From assembly GCF_003987145.1 (NCBI RefSeq), contig NZ_PIPL01000004.1, positions 1 to 64,000 on the forward strand: a stretch of 64,000 nucleotides of DNA, given 5' to 3'. Of the stretch, positions 1 to 8,100 are shown piece by piece (positions within the stretch are counted from its first letter, which is position 1; every line of letters begins with the position of its first letter). The notes beneath the pieces are model-generated. The model was given only the letters and a program-made list of their open reading frames with translations. It ran no database searches and had not been told where the DNA came from. A program made the translations under genes and the position numbers. This stretch comes from Aliidiomarina minuta. Its GTDB lineage: Bacteria; Pseudomonadota; Gammaproteobacteria; Enterobacterales; Alteromonadaceae.

Positions 1-307
1 CCCGCGACGTATCTGATACCCGACAACCACAGCATTGCCGATACCCCAACCACCGCAACGGCAGGTGGAACGTATCCAGATCGCAAATGAATACCCCATC
101 GCGGACACAACGACATCGCACGGCAGGCATAGCCTGCCCTACGGTGCAACGTATCCAGATCGCAAATGAATACCCCATCGCGGGCGCAACGACATCGCAC
201 GGCAGGCCGAGCCTGCCCTACGGTGCAACGTATCCAGACCGCAAATGAATACCCCATCGCGGGCGCAACGACATCGCCACGGCAGGCCGAGCCTGCCCTA
301 CGGGTGT
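1..307. repeat. Three tandem 79-bp units carrying a palindromic REP-like core
   Basis: Three units begin at 69, 148 and 227 (period exactly 79; the last is lengthened by 2 bases). Each unit ends in an imperfect palindrome, GGCAGGCCGAGCCTGCC, flanked by ACATCGCAC on the left and CTACGGTG on the right. Bases 1-68 are a degraded lead-in; 55-68 look like half of a related palindrome. The same core with the same flanks recurs at 60561-60930 in this window, so this is a dispersed family. The last unit runs into the 3' end of cysK. No convincing protein is encoded here. Confidence 0.9.
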
Positions 308-1263
308 AACTCTGCTTCTGTAAATACATCTGCGAATAAAGCTGAACTTAAGTAACGTTCTGCAGAGCTTGCCAGCATTACGACTATGTTCTTGCCTTTA
401 TGCTCTTCTTTCTCAGCTAATCGTTTAGCCGCTACTACCGTAGCTCCAGAGGAAATGCCGGCCAGTATGCCTTCTTCATGCATCAGGCGGTGCGCCATGT
501 CTATCGCTTCCTGACTACTGACGCGCTCGACTGCGTTGACTAAAGACAGATCCAGGTTGTCGGGTATAAAACCTGCACCTATGCCTTGTATTTTATGAGG
601 AGAATGAGTCAGTTCCTGGTTTTCCAGCGTCTGCCCGATAATAGGGGATTCGGCGGGTTCGACTGCTACGCAACGAACCTTTTTGCCTTGTTCTTTAAAG
701 TAGCGGCCCACTCCGCTGATAGTACCGCCAGTACCTACACCTGTGACAAAAATATCTATTTTACCATCCAGTGCCTGATCAATTTCGGGCCCGGTGGTGG
801 TGAGATGAATCGCCGGGTTCGCAGGATTAGAGAACTGACGCAGATATAAATAGCCCTCAGGATCGCTATCTGCAAGTTCTTCCGCTTTCTGCACCGCGCC
901 CTTCATGCCTTTATCTGCGGGGGTAAGGATCAGCGTGGCGCCTAAGGCTTTTAACAGTTTGCGGCGCTCGAGACTCATAGACTGAGGCATGGTAAGAGTC
1001 AGGGGAATGCCTCTTGCTGCAGCAACGAAAGCTAATGCAATTCCGGTATTGCCAGAAGTAGCCTCGAGCAAGGTTCTACCAGGTGTGATAGCGCCTTGCT
1101 TTTCAGCTTCCCATACCATATTGGCGCCCAGCCGGCATTTCACGCTATTGGAAGGGTTACGGCTTTCTATTTTGGCAAAGACGTTACCACTGACTACACG
1201 ATTAAGTTTTACTAAAGGGGTTCCACCAATGCTGGTGGAGTTGTCATTGAACACTTTGGACAT
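298..1263 (-). CDS. cysK: Cysteine synthase A (O-acetylserine sulfhydrylase)
   Basis: PLP enzyme that makes cysteine from O-acetylserine and sulfide in the cytoplasm. The 321-residue product aligns along its whole length with E. coli CysK (323 aa). Visible landmarks are the PLP lysine K42 in NSVKCR, the substrate loop TSGNTG at 69-74, the phosphate-binding GTGGT near 178, and the QGIGAGFIP segment. It resembles CysK rather than CysM throughout. It is transcribed away from cysJ, with a MetJ-type operator about 45 bp upstream. The last residues (ELHP) replace the usual CysK end, and the TAG stop lies inside the palindromic repeat described for 1-307. Confidence 0.96.
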   Translation of the reverse strand: MSKVFNDNSTSIGGTPLVKLNRVVSGNVFAKIESRNPSNSVKCRLGANMVWEAEKQGAITPGRTLLEATSGNTGIALAFVAAARGIPLTLTMPQSMSLERRKLLKALGATLILTPADKGMKGAVQKAEELADSDPEGYLYLRQFSNPANPAIHLTTTGPEIDQALDGKIDIFVTGVGTGGTISGVGRYFKEQGKKVRCVAVEPAESPIIGQTLENQELTHSPHKIQGIGAGFIPDNLDLSLVNAVERVSSQEAIDMAHRLMHEEGILAGISSGATVVAAKRLAEKEEHKGKNIVVMLASSAERYLSSALFADVFTEAELHP

Positions 1264-1307
1264 AAAAAGATCCTCACAATAAAGAATAGTATGGCATTAT
1301 GATCTTT

Positions 1308-1323
1308 GGCCATCTAGATGGCT
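1308..1323 (-). promoter_or_regulatory. Probable MetJ operator of cysK (two 8-bp boxes)
   Basis: Two adjacent 8-mers, GGCCATCT and AGATGGCT, match the MetJ half-site AGACGTCT at 5 and 6 of 8 positions and together form a near-perfect palindrome. They lie 45-60 bp upstream of the cysK start, where a promoter is expected. MetJ with S-adenosylmethionine is known to repress genes by binding two or more such boxes in tandem. Weaker than the other three sites in this window. Confidence 0.6.
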
Positions 1324-1368
1324 AATTCTATTTAGAGATATATAAGACCTAACTGTTATTTCACTTAT

Positions 1369-1403
1369 GGACGTTTAGACGTCTAAATATGCATAGTTAT
1401 AAT
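1369..1403 (+). promoter_or_regulatory. cysJ promoter with overlapping tandem MetJ boxes
   Basis: Boxes GGACGTTT (1369-1376) and a perfect AGACGTCT (1377-1384) lie in tandem register. A -10 hexamer TATAAT is at 1398-1403, and 17 bp upstream TTAGAC (1375-1380) could serve as a poor -35, lying inside the operator. Bound repressor would therefore block RNA polymerase. The predicted transcript start, about 1410, leaves only some 10 nt of leader before the cysJ ATG, consistent with the lack of a clear Shine-Dalgarno there. Confidence 0.8.
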
Positions 1404-1419
1404 CAATCTTAATGACGCT

Positions 1420-3213
1420 ATGCAAATTTCAGACTTAATTAAGCAATCAAACCCATTGAACCAGACTCAGCAGCAGCAAATGAACGCACTGCTTGGTTCT
1501 CTTGATACTGTGCAACGTGCATGGGTTCATGGATATATCGCGGCCACGCTCAGCGTGACGTCGGAGTTAAATGCGGTTCCAGCCGCAGCTTCTGAGGAAC
1601 CTCAGGTGACTGTACTCTATGGTTCACAAACCGGGAACTCGCGTCATCTGGCTGAGCAACTAGCTGAACGCTGTAATAGCCTGGCAGTGCAGACTCGTGT
1701 GCTGGATATGGCGGATTATAAAAATCGTGACTTGAAAAAAGAAAGTCATTTGATCCTGGTTACATCAACCTATGGAGAAGGTGAGCCTCCTGAGAATGCG
1801 ATTTCACTTTACAATTTTCTGTATAGCAAGAAAGCGCCGTCATTGAAGTCTCTCAATTTTGCCGTATTGGGCCTGGGGGATAGCAGCTATGAATTCTTTT
1901 GTAAGACAGCCTTAGATTTTCATGCGCAGTTAGAGCAGCTTGGTGCACAGTCCCTTTTGCCCTGCGTTGAGCTTGATGTTGATTATGAGACCGCTGCAGA
2001 GGAGTGGGAGGAGCGTGTCAGTCAATTACTGCAAGAGCGTTGTGTAGACGTGGTAAAGGGCAATCATCCCCCTGCAGTTGTAACACCGACACCTCTCACA
2101 ACATATAACAAAAAGAATCCATATAGTGCCGAGCTGTATACGCACCAACGCATAACAGGTCGGCGATCCTCGAAAGATATCCGCCATGTTGAATTGGCCT
2201 TAGGTGATTCCGGTTTAACTTATCAACCTGGAGATTCTCTCGGGGTGTACTTCAAAAATGATCAGGAGCTGGTTGAAGAACTGCTCGAACTGACGGCTGT
2301 GAAGCCTGATGCTGAAGTAACCCTGGATGGCAAGACGCTTAGTATTGTCGACGCTATTAAGGAACATAAAGAAATCACTCAGGCCTACCCTGGTTTTGTA
2401 GAGTTCTATGCCAGGCAGGGCGGCATTGAGCAACTGAATTCGCTGCTGGAGGATAAGAAGCAACTACACAGCTATCTTCAAAGTCGTCAAATTATTGACA
2501 TAGTGCGAGAGCATCCCTTTCCTTTACCCGCCCAGGCTTTAGTTGATGGGCTACGCAAACTGCAGCCACGTCTTTATTCAATAGCCTCCTCACAAAAAGA
2601 AGTTGAAGACGAAGTGCATCTTACGGTTGCTGTTGTGCGTTATGAGGCCTTTGGTGTCAGTCATACCGGCGGAGCCTCAGGTTTTCTTGCCGACAGAATA
2701 ACCGCGGGTGATCAGGTTCGCATTTATGTTGAAGAGAATAAGAACTTCCGTTTGCCAGAAGAAGATGACAGCGACGTCATTATGATAGGACCAGGTACTG
2801 GCATTGCACCTTTTCGTGCGTTTTTGCAGGAGCGGGAACAACGCAAAGCGAAGGGGAAGAACTGGCTGTTCTTTGGCAATCCTCATTTTACCGAAGATTT
2901 TCTGTATCAGGTTGAATGGCAGGGATATCTGAAAAACGGTTTATTGACCCGTATTGATCTGGCTTTTAGTCGTGACCAGGAAGATAAGTTATACGTGCAG
3001 CACCGTTTGCGTGAACAGGGGAAAGAGGTTTATGCATGGCTGCAGCGCGGAGCTTATCTCTATATCTGTGGTGACGGACAGCGTATGGCTAAAGATGTGG
3101 AAGCTGAGTTAATCAGCATTGTGCAGCAGTATGGCAATAAAACTGATACTGAGGCGAGTGACTACCTGCAACAACTTAAACAGCAAAAACGTTATCAGAA
3201 GGATGTGTATTAA
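1420..3213 (+). CDS. cysJ: Sulfite reductase [NADPH] flavoprotein alpha subunit
   Basis: Passes electrons from NADPH through FAD and FMN to the CysI hemoprotein for the six-electron reduction of sulfite to sulfide. Product is 597 aa (E. coli 599). Domains in order: N-terminal segment 1-60, flavodoxin/FMN domain with GSQTGNS at 68-74, FAD-binding domain with RLYSIASS, NADPH domain with GPGTGIAPFRAF and YICGDGQRMA, and the conserved C-terminus ending DVY. No Shine-Dalgarno is visible before the ATG, but the N-terminus aligns with E. coli CysJ and the predicted leader is very short. First gene of cysJIH; its stop overlaps the cysI start by one base. Confidence 0.96.
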   Translation: MQISDLIKQSNPLNQTQQQQMNALLGSLDTVQRAWVHGYIAATLSVTSELNAVPAAASEEPQVTVLYGSQTGNSRHLAEQLAERCNSLAVQTRVLDMADYKNRDLKKESHLILVTSTYGEGEPPENAISLYNFLYSKKAPSLKSLNFAVLGLGDSSYEFFCKTALDFHAQLEQLGAQSLLPCVELDVDYETAAEEWEERVSQLLQERCVDVVKGNHPPAVVTPTPLTTYNKKNPYSAELYTHQRITGRRSSKDIRHVELALGDSGLTYQPGDSLGVYFKNDQELVEELLELTAVKPDAEVTLDGKTLSIVDAIKEHKEITQAYPGFVEFYARQGGIEQLNSLLEDKKQLHSYLQSRQIIDIVREHPFPLPAQALVDGLRKLQPRLYSIASSQKEVEDEVHLTVAVVRYEAFGVSHTGGASGFLADRITAGDQVRIYVEENKNFRLPEEDDSDVIMIGPGTGIAPFRAFLQEREQRKAKGKNWLFFGNPHFTEDFLYQVEWQGYLKNGLLTRIDLAFSRDQEDKLYVQHRLREQGKEVYAWLQRGAYLYICGDGQRMAKDVEAELISIVQQYGNKTDTEASDYLQQLKQQKRYQKDVY

Positions 3214-4931
3214 TGAGCAAATTTCCAGTCAAATCTGAACTTGTGGTGCCCGGTTCGCTTTCTGATAACGAACGCTTAAAGGCAGAAAGCAAATTATTGC
3301 GTGGGACCATCACCACTGACTTGTCGAATCCTGTTACGGGCGGTTTTAATACCGACAATTTCACCTTGATTCGTTTTCATGGCATGTACCAGCAGGACGA
3401 TCGGGATATCCGCTCGGAGCGTCAGGAGCAAAAACTTGAGCCACTGCACAATGTCATGCTTCGTGCACGTATGCCTGGGGGCATTATCACCCCTCAGCAG
3501 TGGCTTGCCATAGATGACTTTGCTGCCCGCAGCACTTTGTATGGCAGCATTCGGTTAACCACCCGGCAGACTTTCCAGTTTCATGGTGTCTTAAAACCTC
3601 ATATTAAACCTATGCATCAGTTATTAAACAGCGTGGGCATTGATTCCATTGCGACAGCGGGAGACGTAAATAGAAACGTGCTGTGTACGTCCAATCCTGT
3701 GGAGTCTGAGTTGCATGCAGAAGCTTACGGCTGGGCGGCAAAAATAAGCGAACATTTATTGCCCCGCACTAAAGCCTACGCGGAGATCTGGCTGAACAAA
3801 GAAAAAGTAGAATCGACAGAAAGTGAACCTGTATTAGGGGAAAATTATTTGCCCCGTAAATTTAAAACCACAGTGGTGATACCGCCACACAATGATGTGG
3901 ATGTGCATGCTAATGACCTGAATTTTGTAGCCATTGCTGAGAAAGGCCGCTTGATTGGTTTTAATGTGCTAGTCGGTGGTGGGTTAGCAATGACATTCGG
4001 TGACAACGCCACTTACCCCAGAAGAGCTGATGAGCTTGGTTTCATTCCGTTGGAGCAGACGCTTACTGTTGCCGAACATGTTGTATCTGTGCAGCGTGAC
4101 TACGGTAATCGGGTGAACCGCAAAAACGCTAAGACTAAATATACTATCGACCGTCTGGGCCTGGACACTTTCCGTTCTCTGGTAGAAGAAAGAACCGGGT
4201 TTTCATTTGAACCCGTGCACCCTTATCAGTTTACCTCACGAGGGGACCGTTTTGGCTGGGTCAAAGGCATTGATAATAAACAGCACCTGACCTTATTTAT
4301 TGAAAGCGGACGCATTCTGGATAAACCCGGAAGACCGATAAAAACAGGTCTGGCCAAGATCGCTCACATACATAAGGGCGATTTTCGAATGACGGCAAAT
4401 CAGAACCTGATTATAGCTGGCGTCGAGCCCACCGAGGTTGAGCTCATTGAACAGCTTGCGCGGGAATATGGCTTGCTGGATAAAAAAATTAGTCCCCAGC
4501 GTTTGAATTCCATGGCCTGCGTATCCTTTCCTACCTGTCCTCTTGCGATGGCCGAAGCTGAGCGTTATTTGCCTGAGTTGGTAGGTAAAGTAGAAGCGCT
4601 ACTGGTGAAACATGGCGTGGATGAAGAGCATATTGTGCTGCGTGTCACTGGCTGCCCTAATGGTTGCGGCCGGGCGATGCTGGCTGAGGTGGGCCTTATC
4701 GGCAAAGCACCTGGCAAATACAATCTGTATTTGGGGGGTAACCGGGTAGGCACCCGGATCCCGAAACTCTTTAGTGAAAATATTCCTGAACAAAAAATCC
4801 TGCAGATCCTGGATCAGTTAATAGCCAGCTGGGCGCAGGATCGAGTCGGGCCGGAGTGTTTTGGTGACTTTGTTATTCGCACCGGTGTGGTCAAAGAAGT
4901 GAAGGTCTCGCACCTTGATTTTCATAGCTAA
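3213..4931 (+). CDS. cysI: Sulfite reductase hemoprotein beta subunit
   Basis: Catalytic subunit of assimilatory sulfite reductase, carrying siroheme bridged to a [4Fe-4S] cluster. 572 aa (E. coli 570). The four cluster cysteines are present as C436 and C442 (CVSFPTC) and C481 and C485 (GCPNGC), offset by two from E. coli. The N-terminus lies in the TAATG overlap with cysJ, so the two subunits are translationally coupled. The siroheme it needs is made by CysG, encoded a kilobase downstream. Confidence 0.97.
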   Translation: MSKFPVKSELVVPGSLSDNERLKAESKLLRGTITTDLSNPVTGGFNTDNFTLIRFHGMYQQDDRDIRSERQEQKLEPLHNVMLRARMPGGIITPQQWLAIDDFAARSTLYGSIRLTTRQTFQFHGVLKPHIKPMHQLLNSVGIDSIATAGDVNRNVLCTSNPVESELHAEAYGWAAKISEHLLPRTKAYAEIWLNKEKVESTESEPVLGENYLPRKFKTTVVIPPHNDVDVHANDLNFVAIAEKGRLIGFNVLVGGGLAMTFGDNATYPRRADELGFIPLEQTLTVAEHVVSVQRDYGNRVNRKNAKTKYTIDRLGLDTFRSLVEERTGFSFEPVHPYQFTSRGDRFGWVKGIDNKQHLTLFIESGRILDKPGRPIKTGLAKIAHIHKGDFRMTANQNLIIAGVEPTEVELIEQLAREYGLLDKKISPQRLNSMACVSFPTCPLAMAEAERYLPELVGKVEALLVKHGVDEEHIVLRVTGCPNGCGRAMLAEVGLIGKAPGKYNLYLGGNRVGTRIPKLFSENIPEQKILQILDQLIASWAQDRVGPECFGDFVIRTGVVKEVKVSHLDFHS

Positions 4932-4940
4932 GGAGTTGTT

Positions 4941-5663
4941 ATGCGGACGATGAAACGGATTCTGCAACAGGACGAAAGTACCCAGCAAGCCTGGTTAACG
5001 GAAGCCAATCAGGCGATGCAGGAAGTCACGGCTGAAGAGCGTGTCCAACAGGCGCTTAGCCACTTTCCGGTCAATGCAGTGGTCAGTTCCAGTTTTGGGG
5101 CTCAGGCGGCCGTTATGTTGCACTTGCTGAGCCGACAGCGGGAAGATATTCCGGTTATTTTGCTGGATACCGGTTATCTATTTGCCGAAACCTATCGTTT
5201 TGCTGATGAGCTGCAACAACGGTTGCAGCTAAACCTTAAAGTTTATCGTGCCCCGCTTTCTGCCGCCTGGCAGGAAGCCCGCTGGGGGCAGCTGTGGACT
5301 GAAAAAGAAGGTTTACAGCGCTATAACCAGCTTAATAAGGTTGAACCTATGCAACGGGCTTTAAAAGAACTCAATGCAGGAACCTGGTTCAGCGGTCTGC
5401 GCCGGCAGCAAAGCAGGACCCGCCAGCAAATCCCGTTTGCAGAGCGACATACGAATGTTATCAAAGTACATCCGATCGCGGATTGGTCCGATCGGGATAT
5501 CTATAACTACTTAGAACGTCACCAGCTGCCTTATCACCCGCTATGGCATAAGGGTTATGTCTCTATTGGCGATACTCATTCAACCCAGCGCCTGGATCCT
5601 GGCATGAACCCTGAGGACACCCGCTTTAATGGCATGGGCCGTGAGTGCGGTCTGCATACATAA
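4941..5663 (+). CDS. cysH: Phosphoadenosine phosphosulfate (PAPS) reductase
   Basis: Reduces PAPS to sulfite using thioredoxin. 240 aa (E. coli 244). Shows the SSFGAQ nucleotide loop near 52-57, LDTGYLF, the GLRRQQSRTR segment, and the catalytic cysteine C236 in the C-terminal ECGLH. The two extra cysteine pairs that mark Fe-S APS reductases are absent, so the substrate should be PAPS, which fits the presence of cysC. Strong Shine-Dalgarno (AAGGAG) ahead of the ATG; 9-nt gap after cysI. Last gene of cysJIH. Confidence 0.95.
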   Translation: MRTMKRILQQDESTQQAWLTEANQAMQEVTAEERVQQALSHFPVNAVVSSSFGAQAAVMLHLLSRQREDIPVILLDTGYLFAETYRFADELQQRLQLNLKVYRAPLSAAWQEARWGQLWTEKEGLQRYNQLNKVEPMQRALKELNAGTWFSGLRRQQSRTRQQIPFAERHTNVIKVHPIADWSDRDIYNYLERHQLPYHPLWHKGYVSIGDTHSTQRLDPGMNPEDTRFNGMGRECGLHT

Positions 5664-5718
5664 GCATAGCGATCTCATTGCTCATGCATTTTGGTTATAT
5701 CTAAGTGTATAAGAGTAT

Positions 5719-5742
5719 TTATGTTTAGACGTCTAGATGGCT
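5719..5742 (+). promoter_or_regulatory. Probable MetJ operator of the cysG operon (2-3 boxes)
   Basis: A perfect AGACGTCT (5727-5734) is followed in register by AGATGGCT (5735-5742, 6 of 8) and preceded by a weaker box TTATGTTT. A possible -10, TATATT, starts at 5742. The second box equals one of the boxes before cysK. Placed 35-60 bp before cysG, it should give the cysG-D-N-transporter-cysC operon its own methionine-responsive promoter. Confidence 0.8.
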
Positions 5743-5764
5743 ATATTAAGGGGGTGATTTTACA

Positions 5765-5812
5765 ATGAGATTGCCTGATGGATTACTTACCAATATTTGC
5801 ACAGCTGCATGA
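5765..5812 (+). CDS. Possible 15-codon leader ORF overlapping the cysG start
   Basis: An ATG at 5765 follows AAGGGGGTGA (5748-5757), which can pair with the whole anti-Shine-Dalgarno if one G-U pair is allowed. The frame reads MRLPDGLLTNICTAA and stops at 5812, 34 bases inside cysG in a different frame. The same strong site is 20 nt from the cysG ATG, too far for normal initiation. So either the small ORF is translated and feeds ribosomes to cysG, or the site serves cysG through a fold. Not a known family. Confidence 0.4.
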   Translation: MRLPDGLLTNICTAA

Positions 5813-7193
5813 TAAACCCGTTTTAGTTGTCGGTGGTGGCGATGTGGCACTGCGAAAGATAAAGCTATTGCTAGCCGCCGGGGCGCGCGTCACTGTGCTG
5901 GCCAGAACTATCATTCCTTCTATTCGAGCGCTGCCCGACGATCAGGTTATTTGCCTGCAAGCTGAATTTGGTGAACACCCAGTGGCTGGCTACAAGCTCA
6001 TTGTCGCGGCTACAGATATCCCTGCAGTTAATCGACGGGTGCATGCTGAGGGCCAGCTCCACAATATCTGGGTAAATGCGGTAGATGACCCTGACAACGG
6101 TGATTTTATTATGCCAGCCATTGTGGATCGCAGCCCTCTGGTGATGGCCATTTCTTCCGGAGGCAAGGCTCCGGTGCTGGCTCGCATGTGGCGTGAAAAG
6201 CTGGAACAGCTGGCTTCTCAGTCAACTCAGGATATGGCCAAGCTTGCAGCCCATAACCGCAGTCTGGTGAAAAGTTCGTTATCTAATCTGCAACAGCGAC
6301 GTGACTTCTGGGAGCGTTTTTTTGCAGGGCCGGCGCTGTCGTTACTGCAATCAGGCAAGCATGAGCAGGCGCAACAATTACTGAGCCATGAGCTAGCGGG
6401 TTTTTCGGTTAATCAGGGAGAGGTCTATTTAGTGGGAGCGGGACCGGGAGACCCTGAACTGCTAACCATAAAAGCCATGCAATATATGCAAAAAGCAGAC
6501 GTCATTGTGCATGACGGTCTGGTTTCTGAAGCCGTGCTGGAGCTTTCCCGCCGTGATGCTGAGCGCATCAGCGTGGCCAAAAAAGCAGGGCTACACAGCA
6601 TGCAGCAAAACGATATTAATCAGTTGTTGGTGCAACTTGCGAATGAAGGTAAGCGTGTGTGCCGGCTGAAGGGCGGCGACCCTTTCATATATGGGCGTGG
6701 GGGTGAAGAGTGTCAGGCGCTTAAAAAGGCCGGTGTGCGTTATTTTGTAGTGCCGGGAATTACCGCCGCGGCGGGTTGCGCGGCTTATGCCGGCATTCCT
6801 CTGACGCATCGCGATTATGCACAGACGCTGCATCTGGTGACAGGGCACTGTCAGCCCAACGGCGAACGTCCGGACTGGCTAGCGCTCGCCCGTTCCAGGC
6901 AAACCCTGGTGGTTTACATGGGGTTGATCACTAGCGAACAACTCAGCCAGCAATTAATCAGGCACGGGCGCAGTGAGACAACGCCTGTAGCTGTAATTGA
7001 AAATGGCACTTTAGCTACACAGCGCTGCATCACGGGCAACTTACAGCATTTACCTGACTTGATTCGAAGTCATGACATAAAAAGCCCGGCTTTAATTGTC
7101 ATTGGCGAAGTTGTAGCCCTGGCATCTGAATTGAGCTGGTTTCAGCAGCATGAGCAGCATGACACACCGCAAACAACAAGCCATGTGGCTTAG
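5778..7193 (+). CDS. cysG: Siroheme synthase (uroporphyrinogen-III methyltransferase / dehydrogenase / ferrochelatase)
   Basis: Makes siroheme, the sulfite reductase cofactor, from uroporphyrinogen III. 471 aa (E. coli 457). The N-terminal precorrin-2 dehydrogenase/ferrochelatase half has the NAD fold GGGDVA at 19-24; the C-terminal SAM-dependent methyltransferase half begins at about 216 with VGAGPGDPELLT and includes GRGGEE. The start is fixed by its match to the E. coli N-terminus (MDHLPIF versus MDYLPIF here). The first gene of the second sulfur operon. The C-terminus has a short Gln/His-rich tail not needed for the fold. Confidence 0.95.
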   Translation: MDYLPIFAQLHDKPVLVVGGGDVALRKIKLLLAAGARVTVLARTIIPSIRALPDDQVICLQAEFGEHPVAGYKLIVAATDIPAVNRRVHAEGQLHNIWVNAVDDPDNGDFIMPAIVDRSPLVMAISSGGKAPVLARMWREKLEQLASQSTQDMAKLAAHNRSLVKSSLSNLQQRRDFWERFFAGPALSLLQSGKHEQAQQLLSHELAGFSVNQGEVYLVGAGPGDPELLTIKAMQYMQKADVIVHDGLVSEAVLELSRRDAERISVAKKAGLHSMQQNDINQLLVQLANEGKRVCRLKGGDPFIYGRGGEECQALKKAGVRYFVVPGITAAAGCAAYAGIPLTHRDYAQTLHLVTGHCQPNGERPDWLALARSRQTLVVYMGLITSEQLSQQLIRHGRSETTPVAVIENGTLATQRCITGNLQHLPDLIRSHDIKSPALIVIGEVVALASELSWFQQHEQHDTPQTTSHVA

Positions 7194-7203
7194 GAGGAAA
7201 TGT

Positions 7204-8100
7204 ATGGCGTTATCACATTTACAACAACTGGAAGCAGAAAGCATTCATATCTTCCGGGAAGTCGCTGCTGAATTTAAGAAGCCTGTCATGCTGTATTCGA
7301 TCGGCAAAGATTCATCGGTGCTTTTGCACCTTGCCTTAAAAGCCTTTGCTCCTGGCCGTTTGCCTTTCCCGTTGCTGCACGTAGACACCGGCTGGAAGTT
7401 TCGTGAAATGATTCATTTTCGGGATCAGGTCAGCGAGCGTTATGGTCTGGATTTGCTTGTGCACCAGAACCAGAAAGGCATTGATGCGGGCATTAATCCT
7501 TTTATTCATGGTAGTGAAAAACATACCACCATTATGAAAACCGAAGGCCTTAAACAGGCACTGGACCAGTACGGTTTTGACGCTGCTTTTGGAGGCGCAC
7601 GTCGTGATGAAGAAAAGTCACGTGCGAAAGAGCGGGTTTTTTCTTTTCGGAATCGTCATCACCACTGGGATCCTAAGCAGCAGCGCCCGGAATTGTGGAA
7701 TCTGTACAACAGCGAGATTAATGACGGCGAAAGCATTCGGGTTTTCCCCCTGTCGAACTGGACCGAGCTGGATATCTGGCAATACATTCAGCAGGAGCAG
7801 ATAGATATAGTGCCGCTTTATTTTGCTCAACCCCGCCCCGTAGTCAGACAAGGCAACAGCTTGTTGATGGTAGACGATGAGCGTTTTCCGCTGACAGACG
7901 ATGACAAGGTTGAACATCTGTCTGTTCGTTTTCGCACTTTGGGTTGTTACCCATTAACAGGGGCTGTGCTGTCGCAGGCAACCACCCTGGATGAAATTAT
8001 CGAAGAAATGTTAAGGGCGAGAACCTCAGAGCGACAGGGTCGGGCAATCGATCAGGATCAGTCAGGTATGGAATTGAAAAAACGGGAGGGTTATTTCTGA
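7204..8100 (+). CDS. cysD: Sulfate adenylyltransferase subunit 2
   Basis: Catalytic subunit of ATP sulfurylase: forms APS from sulfate and ATP. 298 aa (E. coli 302). Contains the PP-loop SIGKDSS, LHVDTGWKF, the GARRDEEKSRAKER block and the terminal KKREGYF. An upstream ATG at 7150 would add 18 residues overlapping cysG, but AGGAGG sits just before 7204 and the family N-terminus (LSHLQQLEAES) starts there, so I use 7204. Ten bases follow the cysG stop, and it overlaps cysN by one base. Confidence 0.95.
   Translation: MALSHLQQLEAESIHIFREVAAEFKKPVMLYSIGKDSSVLLHLALKAFAPGRLPFPLLHVDTGWKFREMIHFRDQVSERYGLDLLVHQNQKGIDAGINPFIHGSEKHTTIMKTEGLKQALDQYGFDAAFGGARRDEEKSRAKERVFSFRNRHHHWDPKQQRPELWNLYNSEINDGESIRVFPLSNWTELDIWQYIQQEQIDIVPLYFAQPRPVVRQGNSLLMVDDERFPLTDDDKVEHLSVRFRTLGCYPLTGAVLSQATTLDEIIEEMLRARTSERQGRAIDQDQSGMELKKREGYF

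Noticed and set aside
1..307. CRISPR array
   Set aside because: Units are contiguous 79-bp repeats without unique spacers, and no cas gene is near.
298..1263. CysM (thiosulfate-using isozyme) as the identity of the first gene
   Set aside because: Residue pattern follows CysK throughout (SVKCR, QFSNPANP, GIGAGFIP, LPSSxERYLS-like end).
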